From NCBI GenBank assembly GCA_032821775.1, contig JAVLRN010000015.1:310001-374000 (forward strand): 64,000 nucleotides of DNA. Reading direction: 5' to 3'. Below the pieces are notes generated by a model. That model searched no databases and was not told where the DNA came from. It worked only from the letters and a program-made list of their open reading frames with translations. Below are positions 1 through 12,540 of the stretch, piece by piece (within the stretch, counting starts at the first letter, position 1; every line of letters begins with the position of its first letter). The position numbers and the translations under genes were made by a program. The stretch comes from Sanguinoderma infundibulare. Lineage: Eukaryota; Basidiomycota; Agaricomycetes; Polyporales; Polyporaceae.

Positions 1-849
1 AAGCGCTGGGTTCGGTTGCAGGTGTACCATCTGACGATGCTGTCAAACCAAACCAAGGTTCGTCCCCGACATACGTCCCACCCGAAGCTGCAGTCCTGGT
101 GGGTGGCCCAGGCACCTCGTCCTCCATTTCGCAAGAACCGAGCGTCGCCGAAATACCCGCTGCGCAAAGGCCCCAGACCGCCAGTTTGTCTCACCGGTTC
201 CCAGACGACCCTCGAGCTGCATACGAACGTATGATGGATGAACACGAACTTTCTACCAGGTCGCGCGCGTACGCTGCCGCTGGGGACATGTCTTCATCCA
301 CGGGTGTTCCGCCCACCACTCCCGGCACAAGGGCTGGTGATGCTCCATTCCTCGAAAATTTCGCGTCCCCATCACTTCCGAGCACGTCCGCTCGCGCTGT
401 CTCCCTCCCTCCGACTATGGACCACGCTCGGGCGCCGCTTTCTTTACTCGCAGAGCCGAGCGACGGAGAAACGACGCCGAAAGTGCGAGCTCAACCGGAG
501 CGCTCCGTCGACACAGTGCCAATAGACGAGGTGGAGCCTCTTGCGGCGTATACGTGCCCCATCTGTTTCTCGCCGCCGTCCTACGCCACGATCACGCCGT
601 GCGGACACGTCCTTTGTGGCGAGTGTCTGTTCACGGCGGTGAAGACGACGATCCAGCGGGGTGCGTATACCCTTCCTCCGGGCGAGCGGATGATTGCCAG
701 GTACGCTCTCATGTGCTTGCCGCTGTCAGAGGCGACACTGATGCGGGACACCACACAGATGCCCGGTGTGCAGGGCTTCCATTCCGGGATGGGACGGGAG
801 GGGCGGAGGGGTGATAGGCCTGAGACCGCGAGCCGTGTTCAGTCTGTAG
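1..849 (+). CDS. RING-finger protein, probable E3 ubiquitin ligase (5' truncated by window edge)
   Basis: Two exons are visible, 1-700 and 759-849, joined by a 58-nt GTACGC..CACAG intron in phase 2. The frame is open to the left edge, so the start lies outside. The N-terminal part is Ser/Pro/Thr-rich and probably disordered. Near the C terminus is a complete C3HC4 RING: CPIC, then CGHVLCGEC, then, after the splice, CPVC. It is followed by a Gly-rich tail (GWDGRGGGVIGL) and a stop. Only the spliced frame supplies the last CPVC pair; reading through the intron destroys it. A RING placed at the C terminus resembles RNF4/Slx8-type SUMO-targeted ligases, but no SUMO-interaction motif was verified, so that is inference. 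A decayed copy of the RING exon lies at 62841-63046 on the other strand. Confidence 0.8.
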
Positions 850-3800
850 CGTCCGGTCGTTCTCGGAATGTCAAATTCGGAAGGTTAGTCTCTGAAGACC
901 GTCTCGCATCATCAAAATCCTGTTTTAGGGACAATAATCTCAGCTTTCTTTTCCGTTCTCCGCTGTGCGGTTCCAAGCTTCGAGCTACAAGGGCATGCGC
1001 GCTGCACCGAGCCATACCGCACCCTGTACATATCCGTCGCTGGCGATGTATCGCGTCCTGCTACGACCACAATGCGGTCCATCTACGGTTGTTGAATGTG
1101 GTCTACCGGAAGCTATCGAACGCGTTTCTCTCACGAACGGATCCTAGCGCTTGGCTCGCTGCCTGGGGCATAGCCTCGTGCTGAGCCACTCTACTCTCGT
1201 CCTCTCAAACCTACGTTATCAGCTCACGTCTCGTGATGCAAAGTCTCAATGCCATCATTGTGAGGTAAGTTCTCACCATTTGCCGTGGCCCGTCACGTAC
1301 CAACGTCCCACTATATCTCCAGAAGCCGACTTGGGAGAGTGCGATGGTGGAGCGGCCTCAAGAACATTTCGGCGTTAACCGTTCCCCGAGAACCAATGTT
1401 GTATCTATCATCGGATGAAATACCTATGGCCGTATCCGTTCCCCCCGCTCGTCACTGGACTAGCAACGTGCTCCTTGGAAGGTCGTCCAGTCAAATCTGC
1501 ACCGGAAACGCGGGAGAAGCTTGACGAGATCAGGTTGAGGGGTCTAGAACCGTGGGTTCGGCTCCTGACCGCGGACATCATTGACGGCAGGGTCCTCCTC
1601 ACGAACGCAACTTGACAGGCCAAACAGCTTTTGGGCTTCTAGCAGCATCGCGAAGAAACTCGAACAGCGGTCATAGACATCACGCACGCCGCACGCTTGG
1701 ATCGGTCGGGCGAAGGTCGGCGATACTGAAACAGTGGTGTCACTACGTTCCGCGACACCCGACTCGCCATCGGTCCCTGGTCAGTCGGTCGGTTACCTCA
1801 CCAAATTGGCGCTGCCGCACGACATCGACGACACACCCCTTATCATTTTTGTCCCTGCAGCGCACCCCACGAATAGCTGCGAATGCGCTCCATCAATGGC
1901 GTGAGGTGCATCCGTGGCTGTGGCCTTGCCAGACGACATGATGCCCACTGCTCGGCCCGACAACGGACGTCGCGACCTCTATGAGACTATGGCGACCGAG
2001 ATCAGCCTCGCTCCGAACCTGTGCTCTGTGGCGCATCCCGAGGGGCGACGGAGTCGGGATGGCGGCCCACGACGAACGAGACGGCGTGGGGCTGCCGCAT
2101 TGCGCACGCGCGCCTATTTGGACACCCATCCATTGGGCCCCGGCTATGTAGAGGTCCCTGTCGAGGGTGCAGATCCGGATCCGATCTATCATGGTGTCAG
2201 TCGTGGTGCGTGGTCCGGCTTCGCGCGGCGGGAGCTGGTGCTGATGTTGTCCATTCTGAGACACACGATGAGTTCGTCGTCCTGCGATCACGCCGCCCTT
2301 CGCCCGTGACAGAAGGAGACAGAGGCATGTGCGGACGTGCCCGTCGTTCTCAACTTCAACTTCTCTCTTCCATTACGTCGTGACCGACCGCGCGGCCCAC
2401 TCAAGCTCAGGGTTCGGCTCGCAGGACGTCCGCGGTTGCCAAAGCGATGACAGCCTGCTTAACCGTCGTCGGTAGCGGACGAGGCACGCGCAAGCGGCAA
2501 ACGCGACTTCAATGCCTCAGGACATGCACAAGTGGCAGCTCTGACGTGCTTCTGTGGACCTATGAGGTCGCAGCAATTCTCCGCCCAGCCGGACCTGCGC
2601 CAGAGGATGGGCATCCTACTGCCATTTCTCCCCAAGGGGTGTGAATCATGTGAAGATGCTCGCGGTTGAAGGTTGACAGCCGCCAGGCCCGCAGTTGGGC
2701 GCCGGGAGTCTTCGAAGGTGTCCTTTGTCACCCAAAGTTCGCTCGGGCTGCAATACAGGAAACGGGGAGCCGCCGCGGGATATGTCAATGTCATAAACGC
2801 CAAGCTCAGCTTGCTCTTATCTCACGTTCATCAGAAATTGCTGTCCTTTGGGGCCTCTACCCCTCCCATCGAGGCGGTCTGAGATGGCGTCTTGTAAAAC
2901 CTTGTGGCGCGCCGTTCCGTGCCACCGGCGTCCTACTCTCCCGATTTATGGAGGCTAAGTTAGTTGTCCAACTTTCCTCAGCGGCGTGCGGTCCCATACG
3001 GCCCCAAGTTTGCGCCATCACAGGGATGCTCGTTGGGAGTGGGGGGGAGGAGCTCGTGCGACTTTCAGACCATCCGGGAGCTAAGAAGCTGTACGGCATC
3101 CCGTTCCAGTGGGCGCGCGCCCCAGGGATATCACGTCCGTCTATAGACTATCCCCATCCCCATCCAGGTCGCCTCGCTCTCTTTGAACATCGATCTCTGT
3201 TCGCCGAGTGTCTCCTCGCTTTGCAAACGCCCTGTCGCTTAGCGCGATTTTCTCCCCGATGTGTGCTGCTGAGGCTATCGAGCAGACTACCCAGTCGGGG
3301 AGTCCCAACGGTCCTATCAAAGAGTCGAGGTCTGGAGTCACCGTCCCCGAGGTTCTCGAGCGGTGCGATCGTTCGTTACGCGCGCGCGCGCGCATGGACG
3401 TGGTTCTGGGGTGGATTGGCATCAGGTACGTCTGTCGGCAGCCTTGTATTCATGGGCAACTCGGCTTTGAGAAGTTGGATTCGGTGGTTGGGGTCATTGC
3501 CTCGTAGGCGCAACCTTACTCGGCGCATCGCAAGTCCTGTCCGACTTTGGACGGTCAGCTGCACCTACGCCGCCTCCCGTGAGCCCTCACTGTCACCATA
3601 ACTGGCTGCTGATGGCATGGGCGTCGTTCAGCTTGGGAACGAGGTGGAAGGGTAGTCGATGCCTGGGACACCGTCGAAGCTAGGCGTTGGCGGTCTTCAG
3701 GCAAGTCACCGTTCCTGTATCAATGTGGGCGGTGCAATGCGCCTTTATCCCGTTGCTGAAGGTGGTCTGTTTCAGGAATATGCAGCTGAGCGCTCTACCG

Positions 3801-6601
3801 CCGAAACGTATGCCTGCCCACAGCCCGCTGCTGCGACGCGAGATGCACGGCTACTATCCTCGCAGCATTGCTTCCTTACGCTACTGCAACTCGCCAAAAA
3901 TGGCACCGATCTGTGCCCGGAGGTGCTGCCCGCAGCTGTACACTTTTAGTAAGTTGCCTCGCCTATTTTGCATCCGATTTCATGACGCCTGACCGCACTG
4001 CATCCTTGTTCCATGAGAAGCGGAGGCCTATTTGACCGGAAATCGGTAGCCCAACACTTACTTCCTTACTGGCGGAGCCGTGGTGAGCAAGGGGCACTCT
4101 ATGGCTCGCCGGTCGCTGATTTTTACGTCACAGATCCGACCGGATACGCAGGCCGCATGGACGTCAGGATATCCTTGAGGTCTCATCGGTCTTACGAACA
4201 GTGCACACGCTGCGTTGGTGTCGGAGGCTGTATGGCTCGCTCCAGATCGAGGGTCTGCCGAAGGGACATCGGAGCGGCGTGTAGCGCCACTACGCACTAG
4301 GGAGAGAGGATAATCGTCATACGTTCGTACGTCATATTCTCTTGAACCCGCAAAATCCGTCGTATCCTCCTGTTCGTCGTGACACTTTGCATGTGCTGTG
4401 GCCCGTGTAAACCACTTGCGCCAGGTGACGCCCGGCGGAAGCGCGTAGTTCGGTTCGACGAATGACTTCGGACTTTCCGCTCGATTTCTGGGTTACTCAA
4501 CGCCGCTTTTAGAAATCAGTTCTCCTTTCAAGAACACTTCTCCCGTCCTCCGATCGAGTCACGTATCTCGAAACCGAGCTGTCATGCTGAAGATCAGAAT
4601 GTCTATGCTAATACAACATCCGTGGCGCTCCGCGATACAGTTGTTCTTCGTTCACATGCGCGCCGGTCGGGAGACGTTGACTGGTCACTGTCACCGCTCA
4701 GAGGCGACAATGACATCCAGACAGGTCCGTGAACGGACAATACTTCCGCCATGCTGATCTCGAGATGACTAGATTCCCAGATGTCCAGTTTTCCGCTGTA
4801 CCACAATGCTCCCCGATTCCGCTCACGTCCCTGATACTATCATGGCTCTGTGCCGGCTTGTACCTTGCTGCTTCGTCGCCTCGCTTCGAGCACGACCCTT
4901 CCCCCGGATCTCTTACGAACCTCAAAAAGATTGCTCTATCAACGAGCATATCAATCTCTACCTTCCCCGCGGGCGGTGCTCTACTTTAATAATGGAATTC
5001 ACCTTCCGTTGGCATGACTTCTGACCGCTTCAGCGCGCAGTTGAATACAGTCCTCCTCATTGACAATGTTCAAATTTGAATGGCAATGGAAGAAGTTCGT
5101 GTTTGGCGTCTACCTTGGGCTCGGGACTTGATCAAAGCCACAAACGGGAAAGGCTGCGGTCTCAAGAACATTGTTGTGATTGGTCGTCATGATGTGGACG
5201 ATCGCGGACTTTTTGGACACCGAGGGGAGAAGACGGACCGGGCCCCAAGTGCTTCTCCCGAGAGCGTTCCGGCGATTGGATCGCGCGGGGCAACTCGTCA
5301 ACCGCTCGCGGTCAGGCCGACTCCGGGGAGCCTGGCCAAAATCAGATCCTCTTGATCGCAGATGAGTATGTATGTTCTCTCCAGAAACTCCGTTAGCAGT
5401 CCGCCATGACAATCACCTTTTCCTGTCTCCCCAACCCCCCCTATGTTCGAGGCCTCCATACGGAGTAATGTAAGCGCCCCATGAGGACTAGAACACGTAA
5501 TCCCGCAACCAGCATGCACGTTTATCACGCTTGGGTGCTGTGGATTCCCCGTCTCTCATGCATGTGCCGTTGCGTTCATCGCCCCGGTCGTCGTTGCTCT
5601 CGCTGGCATCATTTGCGGATTCATTCCCCAAGACTTCCGGCTTCTTCATGCTTCAACATCAGCATGCTGTGATCGACCCTGGGAGAGATAACGCTTCCAG
5701 CATCAAGCTTGCGAATCGGAGTGCTTCGGCGCGGGAAAGTTGCACTCTGGGTTCACCCCGCGCAATCCAGGTCGTTCAACGTTCGTAACTTTGTACCCAG
5801 CGGCGGTTGTCTCGGCGCTCCGACTGCGAGGTGTTTCCGTCTGGACATATTCCGCAGGAGCTCCGGCGTCGGAACGAGTTCGCGCAGGACGAACCTTGCC
5901 GTCCTTGTTGTATGTTTAGAGCCTTTTGCATCGCGTCGCTCACGGCCACAACTCTCGCGTCCGACTCGGAGCAGGTTGGGGAGTCTGGAGGGCGATCAAA
6001 TAATTTAAGACAGGCCCGGGATGGCGTGCGTCGTGCGACGTGGGTGGCGCCGGACCGCCGGCCAAACCTGTGTCGGCAGCGGAGGCGCGCGGCGGTCGTT
6101 GGCCGGCGGCGAAGGGTGTCGCAGGACATTCAATCAAGGCGGATCAAAGGTATGTGTTCTCGAGGACTGCGTGCAGATTGCCGCTGATCACTTGGTGCGT
6201 TGGATATGTCATGGGAGCTGGGGCTGATTGCGGGTGGTGCCATTCAAAGTACTCTGGCATCGCCGTCCGCCCCTGACGTGGCTCAGCGAAACGAACAAGC
6301 TGAGATTCGCTAGCTCGTCTCTGTACGAGAAGCGCAGAGAACGGTCAGTTCCTCAGCAGCCAGCTTCACTTCGTAGAATCCCGCCTGATCAACATAAATA
6401 GCAGTCGTTCCATTCTTCCTCGGACCAGGGAAATCTGGCCAGCAGGAGACCATACGGCAGCGGCACTATCGTCACTTTGATGGGGATGATGCTGGCGTTG
6501 ATGAGGCATCACACTTCTGTTGGAGTGCGGCGGGGCGCGATGGCCTGGCGGGGCCGCAGTCCGCCCGACGACCGCTGCGACCCAGGTGCTGTAATCGTGT
6601 C
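850..6601. other. gene-poor stretch, no supported gene
   Basis: Open frames of 100-300 codons occur on both strands, but most lack an ATG, overlap each other in several frames and do not join into spliced models. No transposase, reverse transcriptase or integrase motif was recognised. A short (CG)n run lies near 3380. The stretch may hold decayed sequence, but nothing in it can be named. Confidence 0.5.
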
Positions 6602-7150
6602 TCAAGCATAGGGACCTGAGGCAGGAGTAAAGCGGAGCTTTAGGGTTGGGTCCAACAGCCGAGGAAGCCGTCCTGTTGCATACGTTTCATGCTGCACCGA
6701 GTCCAACTCTGACAGTGCACCCGTGTGGTGATATCTGAAAGGGTTGGCGTTGTGTATGGACTCCGGAGGCGATGGATTTGGCATGGACACAATATCACTT
6801 CGCAACAATCTGCCAAACGAGGACGTTAGCGAATCGGCTTCTGGCATGGTTCCCAGCCCCAAAAGGCAAGCGATGATGAAGGGCAGGGATGTCAGCGTTT
6901 CGCGCTTGAAGGGCGCGAATAATTGGACATTTTGACCAACGTCGCTAAGCTTCTCTCGTAAACCCTCTTTCAGGCATTTCCCATGATTGATCCCACCGGC
7001 CACATTTTGCATCTGGCCCTCTCGAATCTGGGCAGTGCACTCACCAAGTTGCTGTCCAACCATCAACTCGCTCTCTGAGAAGTCGAAGTGAGCCGTAGAT
7101 GCGCTCCCACAGGACTCGAGCCTAGCACAAAACCGACCGCCCACTCTTCC
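6602..7150 (-). CDS. possible exon of unknown gene
   Basis: An open frame of about 180 codons runs on the minus strand, ending in a stop at 6602. Upstream it is bounded by a TAG that could be the end of an intron acceptor (TTGGTAG), and no ATG lies near the upstream end. The product has a hydrophobic segment (PFIIACLLGLG) and a Pro/Ser-rich part. No family was recognised. It is divergent from the coiled-coil gene starting at 7265. It could equally be a chance frame. Confidence 0.2.
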   Translation of the reverse strand, partial: GRVGGRFCARLESCGSASTAHFDFSESELMVGQQLGECTAQIREGQMQNVAGGINHGKCLKEGLREKLSDVGQNVQLFAPFKRETLTSLPFIIACLLGLGTMPEADSLTSSFGRLLRSDIVSMPNPSPPESIHNANPFRYHHTGALSELDSVQHETYATGRLPRLLDPTLKLRFTPASGPYA

Positions 7151-7264
7151 ATCCTACCAACTTCATCTCCGCTTTCGCACCATTCTGTTTCCTCTCCCTT
7201 CCCTCTCCTCCCTGCCACTCCCGCTACGCTCACGATCCTGGCCGTCGACGCTTTCTCCCTTGCT

Positions 7265-9228
7265 ATGATAACTGACGACCTCCCTTGGCCGGAGCTCGGT
7301 AACGTTTCGCGCGGCGCTACCAGGGGCAATCAGGGCCAGAAAGGCGTTCTCGGTCCTCCCGACAACGAGGGCCGCTGTCTCCTCCAGCTCCGCGTCCAGC
7401 CGGGCGTGCTCGCGGTGCGCCTCAATCGCCAGGCTAGCGATTGGTACCGCACGCTGGACGGCGAGGTCAACCGCGCGCTGAAGCTCACGAAGACGTACTG
7501 GCGCAAGGCGCGCCGGCGGCAGGACTACGACGCGCGCGCCGACCAGGACCACATGGAGTTGCACGAGTGGCTCCAGCAGCTCAAGGACAAGGTCATGTCG
7601 CACCTCGAGGTGCTCATGCAGAAGGGGGAGATCCAGGGCCCGCCCTACGTCATGCCCGACAACATCGAGCTCACGTTCCTCCGCAAGTTCATCGAGCGAC
7701 AGGGCACCGGCTTGCCACACAATCCCCGCCTGCGCCGCGCTCTCGGGCAGAATCGGCCCGTGAGCGGCGTCGAGCAGCAGTTCTCCTCGAAAATGTCGGT
7801 CGGGTCCTCGCCCTCCATCTCTCTAGCCGGATGTATAGGCTTCTCGGAGAAGCGTACGTGCCAATCTATGGTTGACCTCGATATGTCGTTGACACCGTCA
7901 CAGAAGAACCTAGCGAAGATGACACGACTCCCGGGGACGGCGCTGAACAAGCGACGTCGCACTCCTTACTAAACGAAGTAAACCTGAACCGTACGTCCAT
8001 CCCCCTCACGGTCTGCCGCCACTGACACCGTTTACGTACCGCCCAGGGCGCAACCTCGCGAGCGCACGAGCGGCGTTCGGGCGAGCACAGCGCGAGACAC
8101 AGGAGTCGTTCGCGCGGTACACCGCATGTCTCGACGCCGAGGCGCAAGCCCGGCAGCAACTGAGCATGCTTGAGGAACGTCGAGACGCACTAAGTACGTC
8201 GTCCGGACGAGCTGCCTTTGCATGTCCCAAACTAACGCCTTGCAGTGGCGTCGCTTGCTGAAAGCTTCCGAACCGATTATATGGACTGTGCGTCGCTGTG
8301 CGCCCTGCGCGGATTCCCATCTGTCTCATCTCCTATCCTTCTCGTTACAGCGCCAAGCGGGTCCACGAAACAGTCTCCCCTCGTAGACGACATCCAAAAT
8401 ACGCTCGAACGATCCGACTCGAGAGCGAGCACGTCGCAATCACACGACGAAGTGATGAATGCGATGTATGTGTCTTCTCGTCGCGCAGCGTACGCCACAC
8501 GAACTGAGAACGGGAAACCCAGACCCAGCAACCATGTGGCCTTGCAGGACAACGTCGCGGCATGGAAGACGATGCGGGACATGCAATGGTCCCACGGCGA
8601 CACCATGGCTGTCCCCGACGTCTCCCGAGGTCACGAAATGAGCTCAGTTGATCAGGTACGACTGTCTGCTGCATAACGTACAAGGGACTGCACATCTGAA
8701 TGGCTCCATTCATCTATCTTTAGACCTTCTCTCCAGCAGCGCGGGGACAGGAGATGCAGATGAACGCGCTCGGCCAGATGGAGCGCAAACATCCCCGGAG
8801 CTGGGAGGAGCTGCAGAGTACGTCGTCCTCTTCCCTCGCCCGGCCCGTGATCATGATCGCTCACACGACGCCCGTACCCTGTCCGACACTGACACACTCC
8901 GGTTTGATCGTGCAGACCAGACGGCGTTCGAAGTGAGTGATTCAAGACTGTGCGTAAGAAAAGCTATATGTCGTGACCTCTTCCGCTTGTGATGACACTC
9001 AAGGATATGTCTTCCCTGCCGCCCCCTCGCAAACGTCACCAGCAGGTATCCGGCACAGAATTCCTGGCAACTCCACCTCCTCGCCCGGCCGTATGCTCCC
9101 CAATAAGGCAACCCGCGCTCGTGGCGCCGCCGCCGGCCCACGCTCACGCGGCGATGCGCATCGATCAGAACGTCGCCGTGCTCGCCGGCGCACCGCTAAA
9201 CGCGGAGCTGAGCGGTCTGGCTTTATGA
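7265..9228 (+). CDS. conserved-looking coiled-coil protein of unknown function
   Basis: Nine exons: 7265-7853, 7904-7990, 8047-8193, 8246-8287, 8351-8465, 8523-8655, 8724-8817, 8916-8932, 9004-9228. They give 482 aa. All introns are GT..AG, 50-98 nt, with branch-like CTGAC or CTAAC sites. The start is the first in-frame ATG. The N-terminal third is charged and helical (motifs such as DWYRTLDGEVNRALKL and KLTKTYWRKARRRQDYD), followed by an acidic linker. A second Ala/Gln/Arg-rich helical part (AQRETQESFARY, MLEERRDAL) looks like a coiled coil. The tail is Pro-rich with a basic PPPRKRH stretch that could be a nuclear signal. Two introns (63 and 57 nt) are in frame without stops, so retention would give longer proteins. 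No family was recognised. Confidence 0.65.
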
Positions 9229-12200
9229 CTCGGCATGCCGCGGCTCTGAGACCTGAGGCCCGAGAGGCCTGAGGTCTGAGGGGCCCCGCCGTCGTACGTG
9301 TCGCACCCGTCTCGCCGCTCCCGTATCATCGTTCGCTCACACGCCCGCTGTAACTCCCCGCAGTTATCCTACTACGCGTTTCATCTACTAATAAGCTCGC
9401 CACCGACTCGACTGGACCCGATCCGACTCCTCATGCGACCCTGCATATCTGCACTCTGCCAAGCTCCAGCTCCCATGCGCCCACCGACTCGTACCGCATC
9501 ATCCATCATCGCATCCATGCTGCCGGACATTCACGCTCTTTATGCATAAGGTTATTCCGTGTTGTCGTGTCCTCCTGTCCTGCCCTGCTCGCCCGCCCAT
9601 GACGTTCATTGCTGTGACCTATCCTTATGCTGTCGACACCCACTAGGACTTTACTCTCGTCCCTTTCCCCAGATACCATCTCCTCGCATCCGCATCCGCA
9701 TCCGCATCCGCGCTCGCTCTCTAAGGCTTCATTGTAGATATTAATTCGCATTTGCATATACCGTGTACAACAGAACCTCTCGCTCCCCTGCTCTATGTCC
9801 GTTCTGTCCGGTAAGCCACTTCGCATCGTGACATGGAGTATGCGTATGCGCTTTCGGACCTGAATTCCATACCCCCATGCTATTTAGATTGTATCGCTGT
9901 CGTTCCTTCCCCCTCCCCGCAAAAAATTGATGTTGTTGTACCATACGTCCTTGTGTTCGCCCCCGCATCCACGCTCGCGGCTCGCCCCACAGTTCACGGC
10001 ACCCCCATCTCCATCTCCACACCTCCGAGCTCGCGTAGTCGCGTAACGGTAGTCGGCCGCGGCCCCGGTCGCGATCCTGCGTGATCCTGATCCCCCGTGT
10101 GCTCCGAGCCGTTTCCCCGCCCGAACACCGGCGGTGACGTACATAAGGACGTGGAGAATCTTACGGCACCCACGACCTCCGCGGCGTCGCCAGGGGCAGG
10201 GGCGCGCGGTGAGGCTATCAGTCTTCTCCCATGGTACGTCTTAATTATGGTCCCCCCTTCCCCTTCTCGCCCTCCATACTTTCACACACAATGCGCTGCC
10301 TTCCGCCGCCGGACGAGATAGGGTGGTGGGAGGTAGGCGGGGTGGGATAGCACCGGCACACCCATAACGGTCGCGCCGACTGTGGAATGTAAGTCGAAGA
10401 TCCATTGCGGCCTCTGCTGTGTGCGCGTTGGGCGTGGCAACTAGTACTGACGAACTGAGTCGACTTCGCGCGGCCGTTGACAGGCAATAAGAACGTACAG
10501 CACAGCACAGACCCCAGTACTCGGAGGAGTGGGAGTCGGGATGGACAGTGGCTATCGCACGTGCTGTCCTAAGGCCGGATTCTTCCCCATCCCTGGATTG
10601 TGGGCACCACGCACGCCGCTGGCCAAGCAGGCTTTCGTGGGGTTTAGGTGCGCTCATCCTGTTCGAACTGATCTCTTGTGGTCAGCGCCATGGCGGATGG
10701 CCATGGAATGGTCCAATGGGCAGAGCCTACGATGACGCAGAAAGTCTGGGACGACAGCTATCGAGCGCACATCCTTCTGGGCGCAGTGCAAGGTCCGAGG
10801 TGCGCTAGATACCTGGTGATCGCGAGAGGAACGATGGATGCCCCAGGGGTGAGAAGAGAGAAGGACATATTGTGGCCAGCTGCCAGCAGCAAGTCCGAGA
10901 CAGATAGGCGTCTAGATTGGGAATGGCTGGAGCGACTGATGTGAAGCCAGGCCACGATAAACACACGCTTCATCTGGAGGCAAAATGTGGCTTGGGGTTG
11001 GCTAACGTTACTGAATGGAACGTACCTGCCAAGTGATGTCCATCGCAGTGACCAATAACCGAGACTACATTGTTTGGCCATCTGTGCGTCCTGAGCGAAA
11101 TTCGGCAGATTCCATTGAAAGTCCTTTTCGAACCCTGGCGCGCTATAAACAGAGACCGTAGGAGCGTTCTGGAAGGCCAGGAACTTTCGTGAAGCAGTAA
11201 AATCCGCAGCTCGGACGCAGACTCGCCGATTGCCTGATCGCGCAGGAGAACTTAAAAGAGAGGTCTCACCGCAGTACCGACGGTGCCCACGCTCGCGCGC
11301 AATTTGCCGTCTGGGTCGCCCGGATGCTTTCCCTGGGACTATCGTATCGCTCGAGGCCCGAGACAATGCTGCGCCTAGTCAGGCTTTGAACAAATCCTAC
11401 TCTTATGGATGCGAGTGCACTCGATTGCGAGGATCTATGTACTTCCTTAGGCTCACTAACAAACCATAATCGATAGAAATAAGGTCGTTCAAATGTTTGC
11501 ACTGTTGTTACTCATGCACCAAGACCAACGCTCGCCGGGCCGTGCACAGCGCGGAGGCAGCCACCCGACGTCCGAGGCTCATCCCGATTTGGCCCCGACG
11601 CCCCGACGTATGACGTACCTTCGTCGCGCCCCATAAAACCCCTCGCCCATCCGCGCATCATTGCGCCTTCGACCTCAACCCCCACCTCTCTCCGCTTTCC
11701 TCTTGACCCCTTCCTAGACTTGCGGCAATGTGCAGGACACCCTTCACTACGGCGCGTGGTTCCTTCAAGTCCATCCAGTCCTGGCCGTACTGCAGGTAGG
11801 TTCCAGTGCCGGGGCTGCATATATGCGCGTCGTAAGATGCAAGGTGAATCGGGTCAAGCGTCGTCCCGAGAGTACGATCGATAAATATACTGCGCAGCCT
11901 TTTGAGTGTGGATGAGACCTGCCCAATGGGCTCACGGAGGGACAGCAGAAACGCTCCGGAGCGCATCCGAGTGGCTGCAAGACGCAACGAGGCTGCGCGG
12001 CTGTGTGTGGGAACCGCTTAGTCACTTCAATGCCACCTCGCGGCGACCGGATTTGGACACGGCAAGTACTCGTGTAGACAGCGTGTTCGTGGTCTCTGCA
12101 GAGCTTTTCATGGCTCGCCCCAAGGTAGATGACTCCCCCCGCTTTCTCCTGTGCGTATGGCTGTTCGTCCTGCTCGTCTCCGCCCAGCATGAAAATTTCC

Positions 12201-12454
12201 CCTTTCTCTCCGCTTTTCCTCTCGACGACGCTTTCTCTGCTCTGCCGACGCATTGCACAGCTTGGTGCAACTTAATACCGGGCCTTTCTTCCTCTTTTGC
12301 GCCGGACGGTCTCGCATAGTAAACGATATGGGTGGACGCATTGTCTGGGGGCCTTTTATCCATATGCCGGAACTTTAGCTTCACCCTTCGCGTGAGTTGC
12401 ACGTGCTCCTGGCAGAAAAAGATTCATATCCGACTCTTTCACTTTGTCCAGGAC
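9229..12454. other. intergenic, no supported gene
   Basis: The first few hundred bases are probably the 3' untranslated region of the coiled-coil gene. A minus-strand open frame at 10758-11366 contains a plausible GTACGT donor, but it does not extend into a consistent gene. The last part is the promoter region of the CCCH gene. Confidence 0.5.
9685..9710. repeat. hexanucleotide microsatellite (CGCATC)n
   Basis: About four tandem copies of CGCATC lie downstream of the coiled-coil gene. Confidence 0.8.
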
Positions 12455-12470
12455 GATGCTTATAAGCATC
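12455..12470. promoter_or_regulatory. perfect 16-bp palindrome with TATA-like core
   Basis: GATGCTTATAAGCATC is a perfect inverted repeat whose centre, CTTATAAG, resembles a TATA element. It lies about 70-85 nt upstream of the ATG of the CCCH gene, the usual place for core promoter elements. It could also be a site for a dimeric factor. Confidence 0.4.
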
Positions 12471-12540
12471 AGGCGCGCACCGGTCGCGGACAATTGGCCT
12501 TTCCCTCCCTTCCCCATCCCTCCCTTCCGTACCTCCAACC

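Noticed and set aside
3379..3392. (CG)n run as Z-DNA element
   Set aside because: Only about seven dinucleotides, without any other context.
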